12,027 nucleotides of DNA from JALZAA01 sp035316005 (GTDB lineage Bacteria; Actinomycetota; Acidimicrobiia; IMCC26256; JACDBD01), in assembly GCA_035316005.1 (NCBI GenBank), contig DATFXK010000143.1, forward strand, positions 1-12,027, in the 5' to 3' direction. The position numbers were made by a program, and so were the translations under genes. Below are positions 5,494 through 12,026 of the stretch, one piece after another. The notes below the pieces were generated by a model. That model saw only the letters and a list, made by a program, of their open reading frames with translations. It ran no database searches and had not been told where the DNA came from. Numbering within the stretch: the stretch's first letter is position 1; the number at the start of each line of letters is the position of its first letter.

Positions 5494-6041
5494 GCGCGCC
5501 GTTGCGTACCGTCGGGCACGGGACGCTGACGGCAGACGAGCTCGCGCGTCTCGTGACCGGGGCGGATGTCGAGGTGCTGGTCGATGTTCGTTCGTTCCCG
5601 GCGAGCCGGCGGCATCCGCAGTTCCGTCGCGAGGCGATGGAGCGGTGGTTGCCCGACGCCGGCGTCGCCTACCGCTGGGAGCCCCGCCTCGGGGGACGGC
5701 GGCGGCCGTCGCCGGAATCGCCCCACGGCGCGCTGCGCGTCGCCGCCTTCCGCGGCTACGCCGACCACATGGAGACGCCCGAGTTTCGCGACGCGCTCGA
5801 CGCGTTGCTTACGGAAGCGGCGGCGCGGTCGACGGCCGTGATGTGCGCCGAGAGCGTGTGGTGGCGGTGCCACCGTCGCCTCCTCGCCGACGCCGCGGTG
5901 CTGCTGCGCAGGGTCTCGGTCGAGCACCTGTTCCACGACGGCCGGCTCGAGGCGCACCGGCCGACCCCCGAAGCCCGGGTCGACGGGCGCCGGCTGGTCT
6001 ACGACGGGGACGAACCGGGCCTGCCTCTGCGAGACTCCTGA
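5490..6041 (+). CDS. DUF488 family protein
   Basis: This 183-residue protein carries the full DUF488 (PF04343) signature: TVGHGTLTADEL (7-18) at the N-terminus, VLVDVRSFPASRRHPQF (29-45), the LGGRR motif (67-71), FRGYADHMETPEF (87-99), and the cysteine pair in CAESVWWRCHRR (119-130), with Cys119 and Cys127. The conserved Asp, Arg, Cys and His residues suggest an enzymatic or nucleic-acid-related function, but the family has no established role known to me. It is soluble and of normal length. The GTG start at 5490 lies within GTGA, overlapping the DUF429 stop, so the two proteins are probably made in similar amounts and may act together. The membrane cyclase gene follows 20 bases later with its own ribosome-binding site. 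Confidence 0.9.
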   Translation: MSAPLRTVGHGTLTADELARLVTGADVEVLVDVRSFPASRRHPQFRREAMERWLPDAGVAYRWEPRLGGRRRPSPESPHGALRVAAFRGYADHMETPEFRDALDALLTEAAARSTAVMCAESVWWRCHRRLLADAAVLLRRVSVEHLFHDGRLEAHRPTPEARVDGRRLVYDGDEPGLPLRDS

Positions 6042-6050
6042 CCCGGCAAC

Positions 6051-6056
6051 AGGGGG
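6051..6056 (+). promoter_or_regulatory. Ribosome-binding site of the cyclase gene
   Basis: AGGGGG ends 5 bases before the ATG at 6062. It lies in the 20-base gap after DUF488 and fixes the start of the cyclase at this ATG, in preference to the open frame that continues far upstream through the DUF488 gene. Confidence 0.6.
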
Positions 6057-6061
6057 CGAGC

Positions 6062-6916
6062 ATGCAACGGTTCGTGGTCCACCTGTTCATCTCAGTCGCG
6101 GTGTGCGGGTTCGTGGTCGCGGCGTGGGCACTCACGACGGGCTCCTTCGCCGAGCTGTCCGACGTCGCCCGAGACCCGACGCTCGCGCGCAAGCTCGGCT
6201 TCTGGCCGATCTGGGTGATCCTCGCCGCCGTCGCCGTGCTCCTCGTCGACCTCGGCTTCGTCGTCGCCGGGATCTTCGGCGACCGGAGCCGGAAGCGGCG
6301 CCGCCGGCGCGAGATCGACCGCACCACGCGCGCCGGGACGCAGATCGGCGACGCGCTGGCGGACATCTTGCGCTCGCTCGCGGACCGCCAGCGCGACCGG
6401 AAGGCGCCGTCGCAAGGACCACTCAAGCGTTGGGTGGCCGTGATGTTCAGCGACATCGTCGACTCGACCCGGCTCGCCGAGGAGGTCGGCGACGACGAGT
6501 GGAGCGCGGTCGTCTCGCGCTATCGCGAGTACGTACGCGCCGCGTTCGCGACCCGGGGCGGCGCGGAGGTGGGCACTCAGGGTGACGGGTTCCTCGCCGA
6601 GTTCCCGAACCCCGCCGACGCGGTCCTGTGCGCGGTCGACATCCAGCGCGACGTCGAGGCGGTGGACGCGGCCGGGTTCGGGCTCCGCCTGCGCATCGGG
6701 GTGCACGCGGGCGAGGCGGTGGCGGACGACGGCGATCTCATCGGCCGGGTGGTGAACCTGGCCGCGCGTGTGACCGGCGAAGCCGAGCCGGGCGAGATCC
6801 TCGTCACCGAGCCCGTCGCCGACTACGTGGGCGGCCAGCTCCGGCTCCGCGACCGCGGCCTGCGCGACCTCCGGGGCGTGGCGCAGCCCAGGCACGTTCT
6901 CTCGGTGGAGTGGTGA
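6062..6916 (+). CDS. Membrane-anchored class III adenylate/guanylate cyclase
   Basis: This 284-residue protein has two membrane helices (about 4-24 and 48-71) around a short outside loop, then a very basic juxtamembrane stretch (RKRRRRR, 77-83), a helix (about 92-112) and a class III cyclase homology domain (about 123-284). I see no HAMP domain. Metal-binding aspartates are Asp131 in FSDIVDST and Asp175 in TQGDGF. Transition-state residues Asn232 and Arg236 in VNLAAR are present, as is Asp225 at the adenine-recognition position. The lysine that normally recognises the base, four residues before the second metal aspartate, is Gly171 here. The protein probably makes a cyclic nucleotide on the cytoplasmic side of the membrane as a homodimer; cAMP is likely but not assured. 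It follows DUF488 by 20 bases and ends 50 bases before bioB. Confidence 0.9.
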   Translation: MQRFVVHLFISVAVCGFVVAAWALTTGSFAELSDVARDPTLARKLGFWPIWVILAAVAVLLVDLGFVVAGIFGDRSRKRRRRREIDRTTRAGTQIGDALADILRSLADRQRDRKAPSQGPLKRWVAVMFSDIVDSTRLAEEVGDDEWSAVVSRYREYVRAAFATRGGAEVGTQGDGFLAEFPNPADAVLCAVDIQRDVEAVDAAGFGLRLRIGVHAGEAVADDGDLIGRVVNLAARVTGEAEPGEILVTEPVADYVGGQLRLRDRGLRDLRGVAQPRHVLSVEW

Positions 6917-6922
6917 ACCCTC

Positions 6923-6928
6923 TACGCT
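6923..6928 (+). promoter_or_regulatory. Candidate -10 hexamer for bioB
   Basis: TACGCT within CCTCTACGCT (6919-6928) repeats exactly the ten bases before the small gene at 1037. A start about 7 bases later would give a leader of roughly 30 bases that carries the GGAGG ribosome-binding site. There is no clear -35 element. bioB may therefore have its own promoter besides read-through from the cyclase gene. Confidence 0.4.
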
Positions 6929-6953
6929 CCCCGGGTCCCCATCCGACAGACAC

Positions 6954-6958
6954 GGAGG
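6954..6958 (+). promoter_or_regulatory. Ribosome-binding site of bioB
   Basis: GGAGG ends 8 bases before the ATG at 6967, a normal spacing. It selects this ATG over the open frame that extends upstream across the cyclase gene. Confidence 0.65.
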
Positions 6959-6966
6959 CGCACCGC

Positions 6967-8028
6967 ATGCCGCTCGCCGTCGCCGCTCGTGCCCTGCTCG
7001 ACGAGCGCCGCCCGCTGACTCGTGACGAGGTCTCGGCGGTCGCGGCCCTCCCGCTCGACCGGCTGCCCGACCTGGTCGCGCTCGCGCACCGGGTGCGTCT
7101 CGCGTACTGCGGCCCCGAGGTCGAGCTCGAGAGCCTCATCAACGCCAAGTCGGGCGCGTGTCCCGAGGACTGCGCCTTCTGCTCGCAATCCGCTCGTTTC
7201 GAGACCGGTGTCGACGTGTACGCGTTCCTGGACCTCGACGACGTCGTCGCGGCGGCGCACGCCACACGCGACGCCGGCGCGACCCAGTTCTGCATCGTCG
7301 TCGCGGTGCGCGGGCCCGAGGAGCGCTTGCTGCGGAAGGTGCTCGACGCCGTCGACGCCGTGCACCGCGAGACGGGTCTCGAGGTCGCGTGCTCCCTCGG
7401 ACTGCTGACCCGGGAGCAGGCAGAGCGGCTCACGGCGGCGGGCGTGCGCCGCTACAACCACAACCTCGAGACGTGCCGGGAGGTCTTCCCGTCGATCTGC
7501 ACGACGCACACGTGGGACGACCGTGTGGCGACGGCGCGTCTTGCCACCGACGCCGGTATGGAGCTGTGCTGTGGCGGAATCCTCGGCATGGGCGAGACGC
7601 TCGAGCAGCGCATCGACTTCGCGTTCGAGCTGGCCGCGCTCGAGCCGTGCGAGGTGCCCGTCAACCTCCTCGACCCCCGCCCGGGCACGCCCCTCGACGA
7701 GCGAACGCTGCTCTCGCCGCGTGAGGCGCTGCAGGCCATCGCTCTCTTCCGACTGGTGATGCCGGCGGCATGGATCCGCCTCGCCGGTGGACGCGAGCGG
7801 GTGCTCGGCGAGCTGCAGGCGATGGGGCTGCTGGCGGGCGCCAACGCGCTGATCGTCGGCAACTACCTCACGACGACCGGTCGTCCCGCAGAGGCCGATG
7901 TCGCCCTGCTCGACGCGCTCGGCATGCCGGTCGCCCACGGGCCCGGCGAGGGCCGCTTCGTCGTCGACGGCGCCGGCGCCCACACCCGCCCCGCCCGCGG
8001 CCCCTCGATCCCGGTGCGGGTGGATTAG
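6967..8028 (+). CDS. bioB: Biotin synthase
   Basis: This 353-residue radical SAM enzyme inserts sulfur into dethiobiotin, the last step of biotin synthesis. The [4Fe-4S] motif CxxxCxxC is Cys65, Cys69 and Cys72 (CPEDCAFC), preceded by LINAKSGA. The second, sacrificial [2Fe-2S] cluster has its usual ligands: Cys109 in TQFCIV, Cys142 in VACSLG, Cys201 in ELCCGG, and Arg271 in IRLAGGRE, matching E. coli Cys97, Cys128, Cys188 and Arg260. YNHNLET (163-169) and VNLLDPRPGTPL (232-243) are further hallmarks. The arginine ligand indicates the classical cluster type. No other biotin gene (bioA, bioD, bioF, birA) is in the window, so bioB stands apart here. It is cytosolic. It ends 15 bases from the stop of the convergent phosphatase gene, and no terminator is evident there. 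Confidence 0.97.
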   Translation: MPLAVAARALLDERRPLTRDEVSAVAALPLDRLPDLVALAHRVRLAYCGPEVELESLINAKSGACPEDCAFCSQSARFETGVDVYAFLDLDDVVAAAHATRDAGATQFCIVVAVRGPEERLLRKVLDAVDAVHRETGLEVACSLGLLTREQAERLTAAGVRRYNHNLETCREVFPSICTTHTWDDRVATARLATDAGMELCCGGILGMGETLEQRIDFAFELAALEPCEVPVNLLDPRPGTPLDERTLLSPREALQAIALFRLVMPAAWIRLAGGRERVLGELQAMGLLAGANALIVGNYLTTTGRPAEADVALLDALGMPVAHGPGEGRFVVDGAGAHTRPARGPSIPVRVD

Positions 8029-8043
8029 TAGGCGCACGCATCA

Positions 8044-8604
8044 TCACGCGGTCTCGTTGAAGGAGAGGAGGACGGGGCCGGCGGCGATGCGGGTGATCGA
8101 CGCGACGTCGAGGCGCATGCGCCAGGCGAGCTCGGGCGCGACGCGCAGCGTCCAGGTCACAGCCGCCTTGATCGGCGAGACGTGGCTCACGGCGACGACG
8201 ACACGATCGTCGAGCCACTCCTCGCAGAACGACGCCACCCTCTCCGCGACCACCTCGAGGCTCTCGCCGCCGGGGGGCGCGAAGCTCCCGTCGACCCGCC
8301 ACCGGGTGACTACGGCAGGTTCGAGGTCGCCGAACGGGCTGCCCTCCCAGTCGCCGTAGTCGATCTCGATGAGGCGCTCGTCGACCTCGATGGCGTGGTC
8401 GCAGGCCGCCGCGATCGGCGCCGCCGTGTCGCGGGCGCGCCGTAACGGACTGGTCAGCACACGCTCGACGCCCGATCCGGCGAGCGCCACGGCCAGTCGA
8501 TCGGCCTGGGCCCGGCCGTGATCGGTCAGGGCGGCGTCGCTGCGGCCGAGGAGGAGTCCGGCGCGGTTCGGCGGTGTCTCGCCGTGCCGCACGAACGCGA
8601 TCAC
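8044..8604 (-). CDS. Histidine phosphatase family protein (phosphoglycerate mutase-like)
   Basis: This 186-residue soluble protein has the complete catalytic set of the histidine phosphatase superfamily: Arg6-His7-Gly8 in FVRHGET with the phospho-accepting His7, Arg56 in SPLRRARDTA, Glu80 in LIEIDYGDWEG, and the second His141 in AVSHVSPIKA. It resembles the acid phosphatase (CobC-like) domain found at the C-terminus of the mycobacterial RNase HI fusion protein Rv2228c. Here it is a separate gene two positions downstream of the RNase HI gene, which supports a shared ancestry or role. An alpha-ribazole phosphatase function is possible, but no cobalamin gene is in view. The GTG start at 8604 lies in GTGA, overlapping the stop of the membrane protein gene by four bases, and leaves just four residues before Arg-His-Gly, typical of the family. 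Confidence 0.92.
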   Translation of the reverse strand: MIAFVRHGETPPNRAGLLLGRSDAALTDHGRAQADRLAVALAGSGVERVLTSPLRRARDTAAPIAAACDHAIEVDERLIEIDYGDWEGSPFGDLEPAVVTRWRVDGSFAPPGGESLEVVAERVASFCEEWLDDRVVVAVSHVSPIKAAVTWTLRVAPELAWRMRLDVASITRIAAGPVLLSFNETA

Positions 8605-9083
8605 GACGAGGCGGTTGCCCGGAGGCGTCCCGACCGCAGGAAGTCGTCCCGGCGGCTGCGGTCGTTCAGCGCGAAGCGGTACACGATCCACACGCAGGCG
8701 GCCAGGCCGGCGAGCTCCTCGAGCACGACGATGCCCGGCGCTGGCAACAGCGCGCCGTCGGGCAGCGACGCGCCGGTGAACGGCCACCAGAACACGTCCG
8801 TGTTCGTCCACGCGGCCGAGAGCGCGAGACCGCAGAACGCACCGATGGGGAGACACAACAGCCGGCGCCGGAGCAACCGCGGTCGCCCGATCGTCAGGAG
8901 CATCACCACGAGCAGGAGCACGACGCTCGCCAGCAGTGCGTGCCCGTACGACAAGCCGAGGAAGGGGAGGTCGACGACGAGCGGCAGGAGCGACCCGACG
9001 ACGACGAGCCGGTAATCGATGCCCGTGCTCTGGAACACGAAGTACACGAGCAGCACCGACAGCCCCGCGTACCAGAGGAGCAT
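8601..9083 (-). CDS. Small polytopic membrane protein, possibly a degenerate YdjM-like hydrolase
   Basis: This 160-residue protein has about five hydrophobic segments (4-19, 24-40, 46-64, 75-92, 112-136) and a basic polar tail (141-160), so it lies in the cytoplasmic membrane. The pattern GSLLPLVVDLP (30-40), then GHALLAS (47-53), then FCGLALSAAWTNTDVFWWPFTG (83-104), resembles the order in YdjM/LexA-regulated membrane metal-dependent hydrolases (PF04307), whose core is G-x-LLPD-x-D, a later His, and a G-x-x-x-H-x-x-x-D...WPF block. Several of the expected His and Asp ligands are absent, so it is either a diverged relative or a coincidental match. It starts 4 bases after the RNase HI stop and overlaps the phosphatase start by four bases, so it is made with them. 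The function is unknown. Confidence 0.8.
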   Translation of the reverse strand: MLLWYAGLSVLLVYFVFQSTGIDYRLVVVGSLLPLVVDLPFLGLSYGHALLASVVLLLVVMLLTIGRPRLLRRRLLCLPIGAFCGLALSAAWTNTDVFWWPFTGASLPDGALLPAPGIVVLEELAGLAACVWIVYRFALNDRSRRDDFLRSGRLRATASS

Positions 9084-9087
9084 CGGA

Positions 9088-9507
9088 TCAGCTGAGGTCG
9101 AGGGCGGCGTTCACGAGCGCGTCGGCCTCGGTGTTCTCTTCTCGAGGCACGTGCGCGAGGTCGACGCTCTCGTACTCGGCGAGGAGCGCCTTGGCGCGCT
9201 CGAAGTACGGCTTCAGGTGCGCCTGCTTCACGCGGTAGCGGCCCTCGAGCTGACGCACGAGCAACTGGGAGTCGGCCCGGACCCGGACGCGACGGGCGGG
9301 GAACTCGCGTGCGGCCTCCAGCGCCGCGACCAGCGCCCGGTACTCGGCGACGTTGTTCGTCGCGACGCCGATGCGCTCGCTCACGGTCGCGAGCTTCGCG
9401 GGTGGGTCGGTGGACGGATCGAGGACAATGGCGCCGATCGCGGCCGGGCCCGGGTTGCCGCGCGCCCCGCCGTCGCAGTAGATGACTAGCTCGGCCCGCG
9501 GCGTCAC
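9088..9507 (-). CDS. Ribonuclease HI family protein
   Basis: This 139-residue protein is a compact RNase HI domain. It should cut the RNA strand of RNA-DNA hybrids in the cytosol, using two metal ions. The acidic set is complete: Asp12 in YCDGGARGNPG, Glu55 in NNVAEYRAL, Asp79 in RADSQLLV and Asp129 in EADALVN, plus His119 in AHVPREEN in the flexible loop. The basic protrusion of E. coli RNase HI is short or missing, as in the actinobacterial and archaeal type. In mycobacteria this domain is fused to a CobC-like phosphatase (Rv2228c); here it ends after the RNase domain. The GTG at 9507 is chosen because it forms a GTGA overlap with the stop of the zinc-ribbon gene and lies just before the first strand. 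An upstream ATG at 9666 would add 53 arginine-rich residues that merely read the zinc-ribbon gene out of frame. Confidence 0.92.
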   Translation of the reverse strand: MTPRAELVIYCDGGARGNPGPAAIGAIVLDPSTDPPAKLATVSERIGVATNNVAEYRALVAALEAAREFPARRVRVRADSQLLVRQLEGRYRVKQAHLKPYFERAKALLAEYESVDLAHVPREENTEADALVNAALDLS

Positions 9508-10232
9508 GGCACGAGGATGCAGCCGCAGTTGTCGCAGTGCGCGACGGTCCCGGCCCGGCTCTTGCGAATCCGCTCCGCTTCCACCGATGGGATGGACAGA
9601 TGGCATCCCTGGCACGTGTTCCCGTTGAGCCGGGCGGCGCCCATCCCGCGGGCGCGGTGTCGGCACTGCTCGTAGTCGGCGAGGAGCCCGGCGTCGACGG
9701 TGGCCGAGATCTCGTCGCGGGCGCTGCGCTCGGCGGCCATCTCGTCGTCGATCTCCTCCTCGACCTCGGCGAGCGCGCCACCCAGGCGCTCCGCTTCGGA
9801 CTCCAGCTCGCCGGCCCGCCGGCCCAGCTCGGCGACCTCGGTGTCGAGGGACTCGCGGCGTTCCATGACCTCGAGCTCGCGGTCCTCGAGCCCGCCACGA
9901 TGGCGCCGGAGCTGGTCGACGTCGGCTTGGAGCGCCTGGAGCTCGCGGGGTGACGTCACCTCGCCCGAGTACATCCGGCGTTCGACCTCGGCCGCCTTGT
10001 CCTCGAGGGACCGGGCCTCGTCGTCGAAGCGTTGCTCCTCGCGCGTCACTGCTTCCTGTCGGGCCGTCGCATCGGCGAGCTGCTGTCGAAGGGCGCCCAG
10101 CTCGGCCTGCGTCGACTCGAGCGCGGCGCGCTCGGGAACGGTGTCGCGCCGGTGGCGGAGCCGGTCGATGGCGGTGTCGCGGGTCTGGAGCTCGAGCAGG
10201 GTGTCGAGCGTCACCGAAGCATCCGCGGCCAC
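9504..10232 (-). CDS. C4-type zinc-ribbon coiled-coil protein
   Basis: This 242-residue protein has a long, charged, heptad-rich coiled coil (about 9-175) followed by a four-cysteine zinc ribbon: Cys207 and Cys210 in TCQGC, Cys233 and Cys236 in HCDNC. This is the PF02591 architecture, the same as mycobacterial Rv2229c. The conserved segment YSGEVTSPRELQAL (88-101) in the middle of the coil is a family hallmark. It is soluble; a role in binding nucleic acid or in protein complexes is suspected for the family but not established. It leads a four-gene unit with RNase HI, a membrane protein and a phosphatase. The GTG at 10232 is chosen because the first helix begins a few residues on and a TAACCT hexamer sits 7 bases upstream; GGCGGAG directly before the GTG is too close to be a normal Shine-Dalgarno. 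Confidence 0.92.
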   Translation of the reverse strand: MAADASVTLDTLLELQTRDTAIDRLRHRRDTVPERAALESTQAELGALRQQLADATARQEAVTREEQRFDDEARSLEDKAAEVERRMYSGEVTSPRELQALQADVDQLRRHRGGLEDRELEVMERRESLDTEVAELGRRAGELESEAERLGGALAEVEEEIDDEMAAERSARDEISATVDAGLLADYEQCRHRARGMGAARLNGNTCQGCHLSIPSVEAERIRKSRAGTVAHCDNCGCILVP

Positions 10233-10239
10233 TCCGCCG

Positions 10240-10245
10240 AGGTTA
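10240..10245 (-). promoter_or_regulatory. Candidate -10 hexamer for the zinc-ribbon operon
   Basis: On the minus strand TAACCT ends 7 bases before the GTG at 10232, the same spacing as TAGGTT before the SDR gene. It lies in the 63-base gap (10233-10295) after the penicillin-binding protein gene, so the four-gene unit probably has its own, leaderless promoter. I see no convincing terminator hairpin with a U-tract in this gap. Confidence 0.45.
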
Positions 10246-10295
10246 ACGAGTGGAACGCGGGCTGCCCGGCATCGCCGTCAGCGGTCGAAGCCGCG

Positions 10296-12026
10296 TCATC
10301 CCGGGCCGGGACCGCCCCCGCCACCGGGATTCGGCTGGGGCGGGCCGACGGCCGGCTGCGTCGGCGCGGGCGCGGGCGCCGGCGCCGGTTCGGGCACGGG
10401 GACGAGGATCGTGTCCGGCGGCCCGGTCGACGGTGGGGGTGGCGGGGCCGCCGGCTTGTCGGTCCGCCCCGCAACGGGATCGATGAACCGGCCCGGCGCG
10501 TCGCATGCAGGTCCCGGGCCGGGGAAGGAGGCGTCGGGCAAGTCCTCGGTCGCCGGGATCATGAAGTTGCGCCAGATCGTGTTCGGGACGCCCGCGCCGA
10601 AGCCGGCGCCCGGCTCGTCCGCGTCAGGGTTCCCGTGCCAGACGAACGACACGAGATTGGGTGTCCCGCCGATGAATGCGGAGCTGATCTGTCGGTCGTT
10701 CGTGCCCGTCTTCCCCCATGCGTCGCGGCCCGGGATCCCCTTGCCGCCTGCGGTGCCGCCGGGCCCCAGTGGTCCGTGGAGGATGCTGACCTCGCAGTTG
10801 GCGACGTCCGGGTCGAGCGCACGGGTGCCGGGGCGGCCGGTCTCGTCGAACACGACCTTGCCGTCCTGGTCGACGACCTTCTGCACGAACACGGGGTCGT
10901 GGTGCACACCGCCGCCGCCGATCGTCGCTGCGATGTTGGCCATCTCGAGCGGCGTGATCGAGATGACGCCCAGGGTGAACGTGAGCACCTTCCACTCGTT
11001 CACCGGCTGGCGCCCGCTGACGTTCGGTCGCATGCCCATCTTCTGGGCCATGTCGATGACCTTGTCCATGCCGACGGCCGTCGACATCCGCACGAACGCG
11101 CAGTTCACTGATTTGGTGGCTGCTTCGTCCAGCGACATGATGCCGCCCTCGCCCTCGCCACCGGCGTTGGTCGACTGCCCGCCGAACCCCGGAACGCGGC
11201 ACGGCGCCCCGCCGTCGACCTGGTCGTTACGCGAGTAGCCGTTCTGCAGGACCGTCCCGAGCGTCGTGACCTTGAAGCTCGATCCCACCTGACGGCCCGA
11301 TCCGTCGGTGGCGAGGTTGAACTTCGCCTCCGCGTAGGGCCGGTTGTCGCTCATCGCCTTCACGTAGCCGGTGGTGGGGTCCATCGCCACGAGCGCGGCG
11401 CCGAAACCGGACTTGGCGCCTCGAAGGCCGTCCGCCACGGCCTGGTCGGCGACCAGTTGCATGCGCGGTTCCTCGGTCGTGTACACCTTCAGACCGCCCT
11501 GCAGCACCTTGTCGCGTCGCTCCTTCGGGGTCGAGCCGAGCCTCGGGTCCGCGAACAGGACCTGCTGCGCGCGTTCGGCCCAGGCGTTCTCCGGCCGCAG
11601 CTCCGACGACGGCTTCACTGTCGGCAGACCTTCTTTGTTCGCCGCGTCGGCCTGCTCCTGCGTGATGTGGTGCCGCTCGACCATCGTGTTCAGCACCTGG
11701 GCCCGCCGCTTCATCGCGGCGTCGGGGTTCACGAACGGGTTGTCGCCCTCGGGGTTGCGGATCACACCGGCCAGAAGCGCGGCTTCCCCCACGGTCAGCT
11801 CGTTGAGAGCCTTGCCCCGCACGCCGAACGGCACGCTCGGGTCGGGCGCCAGGAAGAACCGGCGCGTCGCGGCCTTCACGCCGTACGACCCCTGCCCGAA
11901 GTAGACGGTGTTCAGGTACTGCTTGAGGATCTCGCGCTTCGAGTACTTGTCGTTCAGGCGGTAGGCGAGGATCAGCTCCTTGGCCTTGCGCTGGAGATCC
12001 TGCTTGTTGCCGAGGATCCGGTTCTT
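10296..12026 (-). CDS. Class A penicillin-binding protein, N-terminus outside the window (partial)
   Basis: 576 codons are visible; the gene enters from the right edge and stops at TGA 10298-10296. The first ~80 residues are the end of a GT51 peptidoglycan glycosyltransferase domain: QRKAKELILAYRL with its conserved Glu, then SKREILKQYLNTVYFGQGSYGV. A linker leads to the transpeptidase domain with all three penicillin-binding motifs: SSFK (catalytic Ser249, Lys252 in visible numbering), SVN (306-308) and KTG (439-441). The protein should polymerise and crosslink peptidoglycan outside the membrane; the N-terminal anchor is off-window. The last ~75 residues form a low-complexity Pro/Gly/Ala tail, with a PAP repeat (coding 10353-10400) and a Gly-rich end. 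Such tails occur in actinobacterial PonA-type proteins. The gene name cannot be settled without the N-terminus. Confidence 0.95.
   Translation of the reverse strand, partial: KNRILGNKQDLQRKAKELILAYRLNDKYSKREILKQYLNTVYFGQGSYGVKAATRRFFLAPDPSVPFGVRGKALNELTVGEAALLAGVIRNPEGDNPFVNPDAAMKRRAQVLNTMVERHHITQEQADAANKEGLPTVKPSSELRPENAWAERAQQVLFADPRLGSTPKERRDKVLQGGLKVYTTEEPRMQLVADQAVADGLRGAKSGFGAALVAMDPTTGYVKAMSDNRPYAEAKFNLATDGSGRQVGSSFKVTTLGTVLQNGYSRNDQVDGGAPCRVPGFGGQSTNAGGEGEGGIMSLDEAATKSVNCAFVRMSTAVGMDKVIDMAQKMGMRPNVSGRQPVNEWKVLTFTLGVISITPLEMANIAATIGGGGVHHDPVFVQKVVDQDGKVVFDETGRPGTRALDPDVANCEVSILHGPLGPGGTAGGKGIPGRDAWGKTGTNDRQISSAFIGGTPNLVSFVWHGNPDADEPGAGFGAGVPNTIWRNFMIPATEDLPDASFPGPGPACDAPGRFIDPVAGRTDKPAAPPPPPSTGPPDTILVPVPEPAPAPAPAPTQPAVGPPQPNPGGGGGPGPG

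Noticed and set aside
4788..5957. 389-codon minus-strand frame across the DUF429 and DUF488 genes
   Set aside because: It is Arg/Ser/Pro-rich with no recognisable domain and is antisense to two genes whose family motifs are complete.
6914..6966. Biotin repressor operator (BioQ-type) before bioB
   Set aside because: A TGAAC half-site occurs at 6914-6918, overlapping the cyclase stop codon, but no matching inverted half is found nearby.
8014..8037. GTGCG...CGCAC inverted repeat between bioB and the phosphatase gene as a terminator
   Set aside because: The stem is only 5 bp with a 14-base loop, no U-tract follows on either strand, and part of it is inside bioB.
9508..9666. An upstream ATG giving RNase HI a 53-residue N-terminal extension
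   Set aside because: The extension is an out-of-frame reading of the zinc-ribbon coding region, including its cysteine motifs; the GTG at 9507 gives the normal RNase HI start.
10233..10295. Terminator after the penicillin-binding protein gene
   Set aside because: Small GC-rich pairings (for example GCGG with CCGC) exist, but there is no stable stem followed by a T-run; such pairings are expected by chance at this GC content.
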